This document shows, in pieces, positions 52,215 through 60,232 of a stretch of DNA of 64,000 bases. The translations under genes were made by a program, and so were the position numbers. Numbering within the stretch: position 1 is the first letter of the stretch; each line of letters opens with the position of its first letter. Source of the DNA: Lawsonibacter asaccharolyticus. GTDB lineage: Bacteria > Bacillota > Clostridia > Oscillospirales > Oscillospiraceae. Where the stretch lies: contig BFBT01000001.1 in assembly GCA_003112755.1 (NCBI GenBank), positions 248,001 to 312,000 of the forward strand, read 5' to 3'. The notes beneath the pieces were generated by a model. That model saw nothing but the letters and a program-made list of their open reading frames with translations, searched no databases and was not told the origin of the DNA.

Positions 52215-52667
52215 TCAGAGCAGGCCGGCTTCCACCGCACGAGTATTGGCCACCAGTTCGTCGATCCGCAGTTCTTCCTGCCTCTGGAGTTCTTTCTCAT
52301 AGCTCTCCAGCTTTTTTTCCCGCAGTTTTTCCAGTGACGAGGTGTCCTGCCTGGCCGCGATCATCCTCTTCCGCCGTTCTTCGGCCTCCGTCTGAAGCTG
52401 GTGCAATCTGCTCTCCTCACGCTGGATCTCTCCCTCCAGCATCCGCAGCCCCATCTCATAGCCCATGGCGTCCGCAATGGTGATCCCCTCTGCCTCTGCC
52501 CTGCGAAACTGCTGATTCAGGCTCCGGTGGCGCGCCTCCGCTTCCCGCAGCCGCCGCTCCTGCTGCCGGACCCGCTGGATCGCCTCCGCGTATTCATTTT
52601 GAGCCCCATCCAGCACCTGGCGCTTATACTGGAGGACCGTATCCAGACCGAATTGAAACCGCTTCAT
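52215..52667 (-). CDS. fliJ: flagellar export chaperone FliJ
   Basis: 150-residue coiled-coil protein starting at ATG 52667 (KRFQFGLDTVLQYKRQVLDGAQ). It lies immediately after fliI, and FliJ acts as the stalk of the FliI ATPase ring. A longer frame to 52736 exists but overlaps fliI and is not FliJ-like. Confidence 0.88.
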   Translation of the reverse strand: MKRFQFGLDTVLQYKRQVLDGAQNEYAEAIQRVRQQERRLREAEARHRSLNQQFRRAEAEGITIADAMGYEMGLRMLEGEIQREESRLHQLQTEAEERRKRMIAARQDTSSLEKLREKKLESYEKELQRQEELRIDELVANTRAVEAGLL

Positions 52668-52683
52668 TTCCGTTCCATCCTTT

Positions 52684-53985
52684 TCACAGCAGCCCGCGCA
52701 TTGCCTCCAGATCCTCCTCATAGGAGAATGCCTCATTCACCCCTTGGGTCAGGAATTGGTTGATCCCGTCAATCTTGCTGATCGCGTAATCCAGCCGCGG
52801 GTTGGTCCCCGCCTTGTAAGCACCGATGGAGACCAGATCTGCATTCTTTTCATAGATCCCCATCACATCCCGTACCCGGGCCGCCAGAGTCAGGTGCTCC
52901 GGCGCGACGATGTCATTCATCAGGCGGGAGATGCTTGCGTTGATGTCGATGGCCGGGAAATGGTTGCTGTTGGCCAGCTTTCTGGAGAGCACAATGTGTC
53001 CGTCCAAAATGCCCCGCACGGTATCCGCGATGGGTTCGTTGGTATCGTCGCCCTCCACCAGCACAGTATAGACGCCGGTAATGGAGCCTTTTTGAAAATT
53101 TCCGCTACGCTCCAGCAGCTTGGGCAGTTCCGCATAGATAGACGGAGTATAGCCGCGCGCCACCGGGGGCTCCCCCACCGCCAGCCCGATCTCCCGCTGT
53201 GCCATGGCGAACCGGGTCAGTGAGTCCATCATCAGCAGCACATGACACCCCTGATCCCGAAAGTATTCCGCGATCCCGGTGGCTACTGAGGGGCACTGCT
53301 TGCGCAGCATAGCCGGCTGGTCAGAGGTTGCCACTACCAAGATGGAGCGGCGCATCCCCTCCTCTCCCAGGTCCTTTTCCATAAACTCCAGAACCTCGCG
53401 TCCCCGCTCCCCCACCAGGGCGATAACATTGATGTCCGCTTTCACATTTTTCGCGATCATCCCCATCAGTGTGCTTTTGCCTACACCAGATCCCGCAAAG
53501 ATACCGATGCGCTGTCCCTTCCCGATGGTCAGCATGCTGTCTATCGCCTTCACGCCAAACTCCATCCGCTCCCGGATAGGGGGGCGTGACATGGGATTGA
53601 TATACTGGTTCCGTTCCACACAGAAGGACGTACCTCCATGGAAGGGTCCCTTTCCATCAATGGGCTGTCCCAGTGCGTTAATCACCCGCCCTTTGAGAAA
53701 GGCTCCCATCATCAGGCTCAGCCTGCGGCCGGTATTGCGGACAAAATTTCCTGAAGAGATCCCGCTCATGTCGGAGTAGGGCATCAGCAGCATCCTGTCG
53801 TTCTTGAAGCCCACTACCTCCGCCAGGACCTGTCCACCGGATTCTCCGTTGTAAATCTGACAGATGTCGCCCACCGCCGCCCGGCCTCCCGATGCCTCGA
53901 TAGACATGCCCACAATATTTTCAATTTTTCCGGTATAGCTGATGGTCTCCGCCTTTCGGACCTGCTGGATCTTGTCTTCAAACAT
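52684..53985 (-). CDS. fliI: flagellum-specific ATP synthase FliI
   Basis: 433-residue F1-type ATPase. Walker A is near residues 163-172 (FAGSGVGKST), Walker B is VLLMMDSLTRFAMAQREIGLA, and the export-ATPase signature ARGYTPSIYAELPKLLERSG is present. It energises or unfolds export substrates together with FliH and FliJ. Confidence 0.96.
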   Translation of the reverse strand: MFEDKIQQVRKAETISYTGKIENIVGMSIEASGGRAAVGDICQIYNGESGGQVLAEVVGFKNDRMLLMPYSDMSGISSGNFVRNTGRRLSLMMGAFLKGRVINALGQPIDGKGPFHGGTSFCVERNQYINPMSRPPIRERMEFGVKAIDSMLTIGKGQRIGIFAGSGVGKSTLMGMIAKNVKADINVIALVGERGREVLEFMEKDLGEEGMRRSILVVATSDQPAMLRKQCPSVATGIAEYFRDQGCHVLLMMDSLTRFAMAQREIGLAVGEPPVARGYTPSIYAELPKLLERSGNFQKGSITGVYTVLVEGDDTNEPIADTVRGILDGHIVLSRKLANSNHFPAIDINASISRLMNDIVAPEHLTLAARVRDVMGIYEKNADLVSIGAYKAGTNPRLDYAISKIDGINQFLTQGVNEAFSYEEDLEAMRGLL

Positions 53986-54016
53986 GGAATCTGTGCCCTT
54001 TCCGCTGTCCCGGCTG

Positions 54017-54814
54017 TCAGCCTCCGCTGAGAACGTCCCGGATGTTGTTCAGCTGCGTGGACGCACTGGCGTCTATGATCTCGTCCGGCATCTCGATAAT
54101 ACAGGCACCCAGTTCATCATCTGACATAGGGATGATCTTGATATGCTCTGAGAGCCCTGCCAGCGCTGTGGTAAGCTCTGGGGTGATCTGGGCCAGATCC
54201 CTGGCCTCATATCCCCCCACATAGATATGCACCCACTCCCGGCGCTTCAGCTTTTCTGTCGCCACCTGGATCATACGGGCGATCACATCCCGGCTGGTCC
54301 GCAGACTGATGTGGATGACCTTCTCCGCTACTGCCAGGCTCAGCTCACACAGTTCATTCTGGGCCTGCTCCAGCAGCGAATCCCGCGCTGCCGCCGCCTG
54401 CTCCAGAAAGCTGCGGATACGCTCTGCCTCCTGTTTCCGATGCTCTTCTATCTGGGCCGCGCCCTCCACCCGGGCCTGCCGCAGTCCCTCTCCGTAGCCC
54501 TGCCGGTAGCCGTCCGCTCTGGCCAGCTCCTTCTCGGCCTCCGCCTCCTGCCGGATGTGCTGCCGCTCCTGTTCTAAAAGCTCCTCCGCCTGCTGCCGGG
54601 CATCCTCCAAGATCTTCTCCGCCTGGATCTTGGCGTAATTCAGGGCATCCGCCGCCGCAGTATGGGGCGCTTCCGGCTCCTGCTCCTGGAGCGGCGTTTC
54701 CTCCGCCTGTTCCCCCTCGGGCTCCGGGCTCTCCTCCACCTGGAGGCTCTCTGCATCCGGAAATACATAGGAGTTGACAGCCGGCTTCAGGAAGCTCTTA
54801 AAAATATTAGGCAA
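54017..54814 (-). CDS. fliH: flagellar assembly protein FliH
   Basis: 265 residues. A long Glu/Gln/Ala coiled coil (AEKILEDARQQAEELLEQERQHIRQEAEAEKE) is followed by the FliH/V-ATPase-E-like C-terminal domain (AVAEKVIHISLRTSRDVIARMIQVATEKLKRREWVHIYV). It negatively regulates FliI. The gene overlaps fliG by 8 bp. Confidence 0.92.
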   Translation of the reverse strand: MPNIFKSFLKPAVNSYVFPDAESLQVEESPEPEGEQAEETPLQEQEPEAPHTAAADALNYAKIQAEKILEDARQQAEELLEQERQHIRQEAEAEKELARADGYRQGYGEGLRQARVEGAAQIEEHRKQEAERIRSFLEQAAAARDSLLEQAQNELCELSLAVAEKVIHISLRTSRDVIARMIQVATEKLKRREWVHIYVGGYEARDLAQITPELTTALAGLSEHIKIIPMSDDELGACIIEMPDEIIDASASTQLNNIRDVLSGG

Positions 54815-55841
54815 TGATATCGTCCTTTCCGCCCTTGAGGATGATCAGCTCGCTGCGTTCCTCCAAGTCCCGGATGATCCCAACAATGCGCTGCTGGGCC
54901 TCCTCCACGTCCCGGATGCGGACATTGCTGGTAATCTCCAGATCCTCCCGGATGCTCTGCGCCATGCGGGCCGACATATTGGTGAAAATTTTGTTGGCCA
55001 CATCGCTGTTTGCGCCCTTGAGCGCCAGCACCAGATCTCTGGGATCGCAGTCCCGGACAAACCGCTGCACCGAACGGTCATCCATGGTAACAATGTCCTC
55101 AAACACAAACATGCGCTTGCGGATCTCATCCGCCAGAGGCTCGTTGTACTCGGCCAGGCGGTCAAAGATGTTTTTCTCGCTGGAGCGGTCCAGATTGTTC
55201 ATCACATCCGCCACAAAGTCTACTCCGCCCACCTTTACATTGCTGGCTGTCATCAGGCTGGAGAACTTCTTCTCCATCTCCGCCTCGATGATTTTTACCG
55301 CAGTGGGGGAGGCACTCTCCATATTGGCCATATTCTCAATCACCCGGACCTGCCGCTCGTCATCCAGCTCCTCGATCACGGCTGCTGATTTCTCCGCATC
55401 CACATAGGACAGCACCAGCGCGATGGTCTGCGGTCTCTCATGCTGCAAAGCCGCATACAGGGACTTCTCATCCGCCTTGTTCAAAAAGGCGAATTCTCGG
55501 TTTTTCAGCGACTTGGTCACCTTCTCCAGCAGGCTGGTAGCCGTCTGCTGGCCAAACGCCTTTTCCAGTACAGCCCTGGCGTATTCCAGGCCGCCCTCTG
55601 TCACCGCCTTGTTGGTCATGCACATCTGGTAGTACTCAGTCAGTACGTCTTCAGTGGCGCTGGAATCCAGATAACCCAGTTTTGCCACCTCCAGGGTAAT
55701 CTGTTCCACGTCCTCCGGGTCCATGTACTGATAGAGCTGGGATGCCTTGTCTGTGCCCAGGGAGACGATCACCGCTGCCGCTTTCTGTTGCCTAGTCAGC
55801 CTGGGATGGGCGGTGCCTCCCTTGGATATAGGTTCGCTCAT
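54807..55841 (-). CDS. fliG: flagellar motor switch protein FliG
   Basis: 344 residues with the N-terminal (TRQQKAAAVIVSLGTDKASQLYQYMDPEDVEQITLEVAKLG), middle and C-terminal (FVFEDIVTMDDRSVQRFVRDCDPRDLVLALKGA) domains. The EHPQTIA-like motif reads ERPQTIALVLSY. It links the MS ring to FliM and interacts with MotA. Confidence 0.96.
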   Translation of the reverse strand: MSEPISKGGTAHPRLTRQQKAAAVIVSLGTDKASQLYQYMDPEDVEQITLEVAKLGYLDSSATEDVLTEYYQMCMTNKAVTEGGLEYARAVLEKAFGQQTATSLLEKVTKSLKNREFAFLNKADEKSLYAALQHERPQTIALVLSYVDAEKSAAVIEELDDERQVRVIENMANMESASPTAVKIIEAEMEKKFSSLMTASNVKVGGVDFVADVMNNLDRSSEKNIFDRLAEYNEPLADEIRKRMFVFEDIVTMDDRSVQRFVRDCDPRDLVLALKGANSDVANKIFTNMSARMAQSIREDLEITSNVRIRDVEEAQQRIVGIIRDLEERSELIILKGGKDDIIA

Positions 55842-57418
55842 CCCGCGTCATCTCCTTCCCGCAGCCAGTTTTTCACCATCTGAGCCGCAATTTCCGGATT
55901 TTCCTCCGCAAATTTCCGCACATCCCTCCGCAGCTCCAAGCTCTTTTCCGTCTTCATATCCATGATATCGGCCCCCTCGGGAGCAGGCGCCGGGATCTCC
56001 TCCGCCCTCTGGACCGTCTGCACTCCATCCAGCTTCTTTCGGCGCTTTGACCGCCTGCGGATCAGCAGGACTACCATCAGGAGGATCACAAATACGCCCA
56101 GCCCGGCCAGCGCCGCATAGAGCATCCATGCCGGAACGCCATCCGGCACCGGGATCGGCGCCGTTCCCTCCTGATAGAAGGGTTGGATCAGAATGGATAT
56201 CTTTTCATTCTGGAGCTCTGTGCCGATTCCGGCCGCCCGGGCCACATGGGGATAGAGGCTGTTTGCGCTGGCACCCCCCGCCACCGATTGGTTAATGGTG
56301 ACAGACACCATCACATCCGCCACAGTTCCGGCCAGATGCTCCACCTGGACCTTCTCCGTGTCCACCAGGCTGTGCTCCTCACCGCTGTTAGAGATGAGCA
56401 CCTCATCCCCGTTGGCATTCAGCTGCTCCTGAACATAGGTATTCAGATCTGCGTTTGAAGGGGTCCCGACCGTACCCCCGGCCGTCTCGTCTCCCCCCCG
56501 GATGATCTCCTGCTCGAAGACCCGGTCTCCGATGATGCCCTCTCCATCTTCCTCACCGCTGTAGTTGGTGGAATCGGTATAGGTCCGGTCCATGTTTACG
56601 ATGCTGTTAACGCTCACCCGGATGTTTTCTTCCCCAAACAAGGGGATCAGCACCTGCATCACCTGGGTGCGGATCTTGTTGTTTGTCTGCTCTTCCAGGC
56701 GCATCTTCAGCGCAGAGATGTCCTGTACATCGGTGATCCCGTCCTGGGCAGTATAGTTGTTGCCGAACTGGTCCTCAATGGCCACAGCGTCGATGCTCAG
56801 TCCCTGAACCGCATGGCTGACCGCATTGCGGATCGCCTTCACCTGCCCGTCTGTGAGGGAGGCACCTTCCTCCATGGTCACGATCACTGTGGCGCGGGCC
56901 TCCACCACATTGCCGCTGTCCAGCACATAGGTATGGTCCTCTCCAGGCGTGATAAAGACTGCCGCGTCCCGCACAGAGGAAAAATTGCGGATCACGCCCG
57001 CCAGCCTGTCCTGTAAGTCATACAGTGCCAACTGACTGCGCTCTGATTCTGTGGTCAGACTGCTCACGTGGTCCAGATACATGGAATAACCCGACCCGGA
57101 GTTTGGATAGCCCTCTATCAGAAGTGCCGCCTTCAGCTGCTCCTCCTGACTTTCCGGAACCAGGACCGTGTCCTCCCCCTGGATCTGGTAATCCGTCACC
57201 CCGTTATCAGACAGATAGGAGACGATCGCGGTCAGATCCGTCTGGTTCAGCCCGGTAAAAAGGACTGTATAGGGCTGGTTCAGGCTCACAGCCAGTACCA
57301 GAGCAATCACCACAAGGACCGCAGCCGCTCCGGCCCCTAAAAGGATCTTTGTTTTTTTTGCCGCAGACAGCCACCACTGTTTGATCTTCTGGAAGAATCC
57401 CTTTACCTTCTCTTGCAC
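55838..57418 (-). CDS. fliF: flagellar MS-ring protein FliF
   Basis: 526 residues. An N-terminal membrane helix (ILLGAGAAAVLVVIALVLAVSL), a YscJ-like ring-building domain (VLFTGLNQTDLTAIVSYLSDNGVTDYQIQGEDTVLVP), a second membrane helix near residue 430 and a C-terminal FliG-binding tail (DVRKFAEENPEIAAQMVKNWL). Overlaps fliG by 4 bp. Confidence 0.96.
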   Translation of the reverse strand: MQEKVKGFFQKIKQWWLSAAKKTKILLGAGAAAVLVVIALVLAVSLNQPYTVLFTGLNQTDLTAIVSYLSDNGVTDYQIQGEDTVLVPESQEEQLKAALLIEGYPNSGSGYSMYLDHVSSLTTESERSQLALYDLQDRLAGVIRNFSSVRDAAVFITPGEDHTYVLDSGNVVEARATVIVTMEEGASLTDGQVKAIRNAVSHAVQGLSIDAVAIEDQFGNNYTAQDGITDVQDISALKMRLEEQTNNKIRTQVMQVLIPLFGEENIRVSVNSIVNMDRTYTDSTNYSGEEDGEGIIGDRVFEQEIIRGGDETAGGTVGTPSNADLNTYVQEQLNANGDEVLISNSGEEHSLVDTEKVQVEHLAGTVADVMVSVTINQSVAGGASANSLYPHVARAAGIGTELQNEKISILIQPFYQEGTAPIPVPDGVPAWMLYAALAGLGVFVILLMVVLLIRRRSKRRKKLDGVQTVQRAEEIPAPAPEGADIMDMKTEKSLELRRDVRKFAEENPEIAAQMVKNWLREGDDAG

Positions 57419-57446
57419 TGCTTACTCCCTCCGGCTCCTGCTGTGA

Positions 57447-57758
57447 TTACAAACTGATCCGCATGAGCTCGTTGTAAGCATCCAGAGCCTTATTCCTCAG
57501 CTGAATCAACAGATTGACAGACATTGACCACTGGCTGCTGGCAATGGACATCTCCGCAGGGTTGTCCATCTGACCGGTCGCCAAACGATATTCTGCATCA
57601 TTCTTTACCCGCTCTGTCTCTTTCACATTTTCCACTGCCGCCTGAAAAATATCAGCAAACAGCGAGCCCTGCTCCCGGCTGTCCCCGGCTGTCCCGACGC
57701 CTCCTGCAGTATCTCCCCGAAAAAGGGGTTGGATGGGGTCTATAGGCCGAAAATCCAT
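57447..57758 (-). CDS. fliE: flagellar hook-basal body protein FliE
   Basis: 103 residues ending in the FliE signature (MSIASSQWSMSVNLLIQLRNKALDAYNELMRISL). It connects the MS ring to the proximal rod. The ATG at 57758 follows GGAGGAG with good spacing. Confidence 0.92.
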   Translation of the reverse strand: MDFRPIDPIQPLFRGDTAGGVGTAGDSREQGSLFADIFQAAVENVKETERVKNDAEYRLATGQMDNPAEMSIASSQWSMSVNLLIQLRNKALDAYNELMRISL

Positions 57759-57785
57759 CACTGTTTTCTCCTCCGCATCTGCACT

Positions 57786-57812
57786 ACCAGCACCTGATCA
57801 GCAGGTGCTGGT
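57786..57812. repeat. hairpin between flgC and fliE
   Basis: ACCAGCACCTG and CAGGTGCTGGT form a perfect 11-bp stem with a 5-nt loop in the 67-bp gap. It could modulate distal transcript stability; no T tract on the minus strand. Confidence 0.7.
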
Positions 57813-57825
57813 TTCAATCTTTCTC

Positions 57826-58275
57826 TTATTTCCCGATCTCGAGTCCCTTAGCCGCCACCTGTTTGAGCACATTGAATGCGGTCACATTGGCCGAATAGGC
57901 CTGACTGGCCGCCATGGCATCCGCCATCTCCTGCATCAGATCCACGTTGGGCATCTCTACATATCCCTCCGCATTGGCATCAGGGTGCTCAGGATCATAG
58001 ACGAGCTTAAAGTCAGAGGGGTCCTCCACAATTTCAGTTACCCGAACGCCTCCCGCGGTGCCGGAGGCTCCTCTCCCCAAGGCACGGTCCAGTGCCGCCT
58101 GAAACGGGCTGCGCTCTCCCTCCGCCTCAAATACCACCATCTTGCGTCGGTAGGCTCCGCCCCCCTCTGTCCGCGTGGTGGTCCTGTTCGTGATGTTCTC
58201 CGATACTACGTCCAGGCGGAGCTGCTGAGCGGTCAGCCCTGATCCCACCACATTCATTGAGCTTAAAAACGCCAT
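57826..58275 (-). CDS. flgC: flagellar rod protein FlgC
   Basis: 149 residues. The axial-protein start (FLSSMNVVGSGLTAQQLRLDVVSENITNRTTTRTEGG) and the end (VEMPNVDLMQEMADAMAASQAYSANVTAFNVLKQVAAKGLEIGK) are typical of FlgC. Confidence 0.94.
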   Translation of the reverse strand: MAFLSSMNVVGSGLTAQQLRLDVVSENITNRTTTRTEGGGAYRRKMVVFEAEGERSPFQAALDRALGRGASGTAGGVRVTEIVEDPSDFKLVYDPEHPDANAEGYVEMPNVDLMQEMADAMAASQAYSANVTAFNVLKQVAAKGLEIGK

Positions 58276-58296
58276 ATTAGGTCCCTCCCTGTCTCA

Positions 58297-58680
58297 TCAG
58301 CCGCGGATGACGGCCTGAAGCGTAGCAATGTCGCTGGAAATGGCCCCAAATACATACTGCATTTGATACCCGTTGCGTGCCAGCTCCACGGACTGTTCTG
58401 TGATATTGACACCGTTTCCGTCCATGCGGACACTCTCCTGCGCCTCCCGCACGACTACGGGCGTCTCTTCAATGGCCTTCCGGATGGAAGAAGAGGAGAT
58501 TCCATTTTGGGCGGAGGAGAGGACGGCATTTTTGAGCGCCTCCTCAAACGTAGCGTATTTCACCTGATAGCCCGGTGTCTCCACATTTGCGATGTTGTCT
58601 AAAATGCAGGATTGCTTGCTCCACAGAAATTCCATGGAGCGCTGCATCATCAGGAATGAGTTGCTGCTGAGACCATCCAT
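58297..58680 (-). CDS. flgB: flagellar rod protein FlgB, first gene of the operon
   Basis: 127 residues. FLWSKQSCILDNIANVETPGYQVKYATFEEAL is the conserved FlgB N-terminal pattern. It is the promoter-proximal gene of a co-directional operon of about 26 kb. The ribosome site (GAGAGGG, 12 nt from the ATG) is rather far. Everything upstream is the AT-rich switch region. Confidence 0.93.
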   Translation of the reverse strand: MDGLSSNSFLMMQRSMEFLWSKQSCILDNIANVETPGYQVKYATFEEALKNAVLSSAQNGISSSSIRKAIEETPVVVREAQESVRMDGNGVNITEQSVELARNGYQMQYVFGAISSDIATLQAVIRG

Positions 58681-58754
58681 TTTATCGACCAGCCCTCTCT
58701 TCTTTTTCGGTCATTTTCATGGTTTTTCGACAAAATCTGCAAAAAACAAACCCG

Positions 58755-58783
58755 TTACCACATAATAATAAGATATGTTGTTT
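58755..58783. repeat. recombination site R1 (degenerate, same orientation as R2)
   Basis: Spacer TAATAAG (58766-58772) with right arm ATATGTTGTTT (10 of 11 as in R2) and left arm TTACCACATAA (8 of 11). It lies 42 bp from R2 in direct orientation. Confidence 0.65.
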
Positions 58784-58796
58784 GCGCACAAAAAAG

Positions 58797-58825
58797 AAAC
58801 AACATAATAATAAGTTATGTTGTTT
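58797..58825. repeat. recombination site R2, inner end of the invertible segment
   Basis: 29 bp: arm AAACAACATAA, spacer TAATAAG, arm TTATGTTGTTT. The arms are perfect inverted repeats, the spacer is asymmetric. This is the layout of Xer/dif-type tyrosine recombinase sites. On the flgB transcript it can fold into an 11-bp hairpin followed by a T run. Confidence 0.85.
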
Positions 58826-58866
58826 ACATACGAAAAAAAAGTTCTGAAAAATCTTTTGTCGCTATT

Positions 58867-58895
58867 ATTCTACAATTTTCCCCACACTTTTGCAA
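58867..58895 (-). promoter_or_regulatory. sigma-A promoter reading toward flgB, inside the invertible segment
   Basis: On the minus strand TTGCAA (58890-58895), exactly 17 bp, TAGAAT (58867-58872). This is the best promoter seen upstream of flgB and would give a leader of about 180 nt that includes sites R2 and R1. Confidence 0.7.
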
Positions 58896-58905
58896 GTCGA
58901 ATTTT

Positions 58906-58950
58906 GCCTCTTTTTATACAAAAAAACAAGAGGCCATTCTTTTTTCTTTT
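58906..58950 (+). terminator. intrinsic terminator inside the invertible segment
   Basis: On the plus strand GCCTCTT (58906-58912) pairs with AAGAGGC (58928-58934), followed by a T-rich run (CATTCTTTTTTCTTTT). Read on the other strand the hairpin is followed by AAAATT and should not terminate. After inversion it would face flgB. Confidence 0.6.
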
Positions 58951-59064
58951 ACATTTTCTAAGATATTTTTTGAAAAATCGCATTAAACCACCGAAAAAGT
59001 TTACATTTTTCTGGGCTAACATCGATAAAACCACTTAAGTACAGGCCGGTATTTTGACCGCTTG

Positions 59065-60015
59065 CTAATCATGCCCACATCGAAAGAAACAACATAACTT
59101 ATTATTACGTTGTTTTTTATTGCGAGACGGCTGCTCCGTATTCAGCACCGGAACGAACAGGTTTAAAGATTCGATCTGTGCTCGGTGGACCTCACCTGTT
59201 GCCAGAGTATAGATACGCGTTGTATTGACGTTTTTATGTCCAAGGATATCCGCTAAATGCAGGATATCCTTCTCTTTTTCGTAAAAGGTGCTGGCAAACA
59301 GATGCCGCAGATTATGGGGATATACTTTTTCCTCTGGCACTCCAGCTTCCCTGCACAGCTTCTGCATCGCTCTCCACACATTGCTCCGGTCCACGGGCCT
59401 TCCACCGCGGGTAATAAAAATCGGGCCGTGAGAGATCCCTATCCATGCCGCATAGTCCAGAAGGACATCGCAAAGCTTTTGCGGGATCAGGATCACCCGG
59501 CTCTTGCCTTTATTTTTTGCAATAGTGTTTCCACTCACTGCCGCCTCAACTGTAATATATTGCAGCTCACTGATCCGGATCCCAGTAGCGCACAGCGTCA
59601 AGATCAGGAAGTACAGACGGATCTGTTTTTTCCGCCGGGCTGTCTCCAAAAGGCGCCTATATTCCTCCCGCCCCAGCTCCTTTCTCTGGTCACAAAAAGT
59701 CTGGTACTGCAGCTTGAACAGCTTGACGCAGCATTCCCCTGCCCCGACAAATTTCAGAAACTGATTCACTGCAGTCAGCATGGAATTTGCGCTGCGCACC
59801 GCGTACCGCTCTCCCAGCCAATTTTTATATTCAATGATCTGCTCCTTCCGGAAGGAGCCTTTCCCCTTCTGAAAGGTCAGAAACACTTTGACATCATGCA
59901 TATATTTTCTGATCGTCGCCTCGCTTTTTTCATCCAGCTCCAGATATCGGCGAAAGGCTTCCAGTGCCCCATCTTCTTTCTCAAAAACATTCTTTCCTGC
60001 ATTTTTTAGACTCAT
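59065..60015 (-). CDS. Xer-type tyrosine recombinase, candidate flagellar switch invertase
   Basis: 316 residues. A SAM-like N-terminal DNA-binding domain (residues about 15-95) is followed by a catalytic domain with all expected residues: R147 (GIRISEL), K171, H234-x-x-R237 (HNLRH), H260 (LGHKN) and Y269 (TRIYTL). GGAGGAG precedes the ATG. The tail beyond residue 300 is encoded by recombination site R3. After inversion the tail would change from FFRCGHD to LHTKKKF, with the catalytic part untouched. Its closeness to the paired sites suggests it is the invertase acting on them. Confidence 0.9.
   Translation of the reverse strand: MSLKNAGKNVFEKEDGALEAFRRYLELDEKSEATIRKYMHDVKVFLTFQKGKGSFRKEQIIEYKNWLGERYAVRSANSMLTAVNQFLKFVGAGECCVKLFKLQYQTFCDQRKELGREEYRRLLETARRKKQIRLYFLILTLCATGIRISELQYITVEAAVSGNTIAKNKGKSRVILIPQKLCDVLLDYAAWIGISHGPIFITRGGRPVDRSNVWRAMQKLCREAGVPEEKVYPHNLRHLFASTFYEKEKDILHLADILGHKNVNTTRIYTLATGEVHRAQIESLNLFVPVLNTEQPSRNKKQRNNKLCCFFRCGHD
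59087..59115. repeat. recombination site R3, inside the recombinase 3' end
   Basis: 29 bp: arm AAACAACATAA, spacer CTTATTA, arm TTACGTTGTTT. It is the reverse complement of R2 with one mismatch. It codes for KQRNNKLCCF of the recombinase. Confidence 0.85.
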
Positions 60016-60164
60016 AATTTCTCCTCCAAATCGCTTTTTTCATGTTGAGGTATGCATCTATTGTAGTAGCTGGGACACAAAGTTCCCTTGTTTTAGTGAA
60101 TGTTTTTACATGTATTATGAGTCCAAGTACGGAAGTCTATTTCACTGCCTGCCCTGCTGCATAG

Positions 60165-60210
60165 AAAAATCCCTGCCGGACCTCCGTATTCACGGAGGTC
60201 CGGCAGGGAT
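60165..60210 (-). terminator. Rho-independent terminator of the SLH-protein gene
   Basis: A perfect 19-bp stem (ATCCCTGCCGG... and complement, loop ATTC at 60188-60191) followed on the minus strand by a T run. It insulates the recombinase gene from the strongly placed surface-protein gene upstream. Confidence 0.95.
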
Positions 60211-60232
60211 CCTATTCTCATATATTCAACGC

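Larger units (their letters stand above)
58681..59064. promoter_or_regulatory. AT-rich control region of the flagellar operon
   Basis: 384 bp without a gene, markedly AT-rich compared with its surroundings. It contains two of three Xer-like sites, a sigma-A promoter and an intrinsic terminator (listed separately). No c-di-GMP riboswitch core and no sigma-D promoter was recognised. Confidence 0.9.
58797..59115. other. candidate invertible DNA segment controlling the flagellar operon
   Basis: Bounded by inverted sites R2 (58797-58825) and R3 (59087-59115), which match at 28 of 29 positions. The 261 bp between them hold the flgB promoter and a terminator facing the other way, and the segment takes in the last codons of the neighbouring recombinase. 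Inversion would remove the promoter from flgB and turn the terminator toward it. Confidence 0.75.

Noticed and set aside
58681..58860. c-di-GMP riboswitch before flgB, as in some Clostridia
   Set aside because: None of the conserved GEMM core segments is visible; the leader is AT-rich and dominated by the recombination sites.
60171..60208. Perfect 17-bp inverted repeat next to the recombinase as another invertible-segment end
   Set aside because: It is a compact hairpin with a 4-nt loop and a T tract right after the SLH gene, so a terminator; no second copy is seen.
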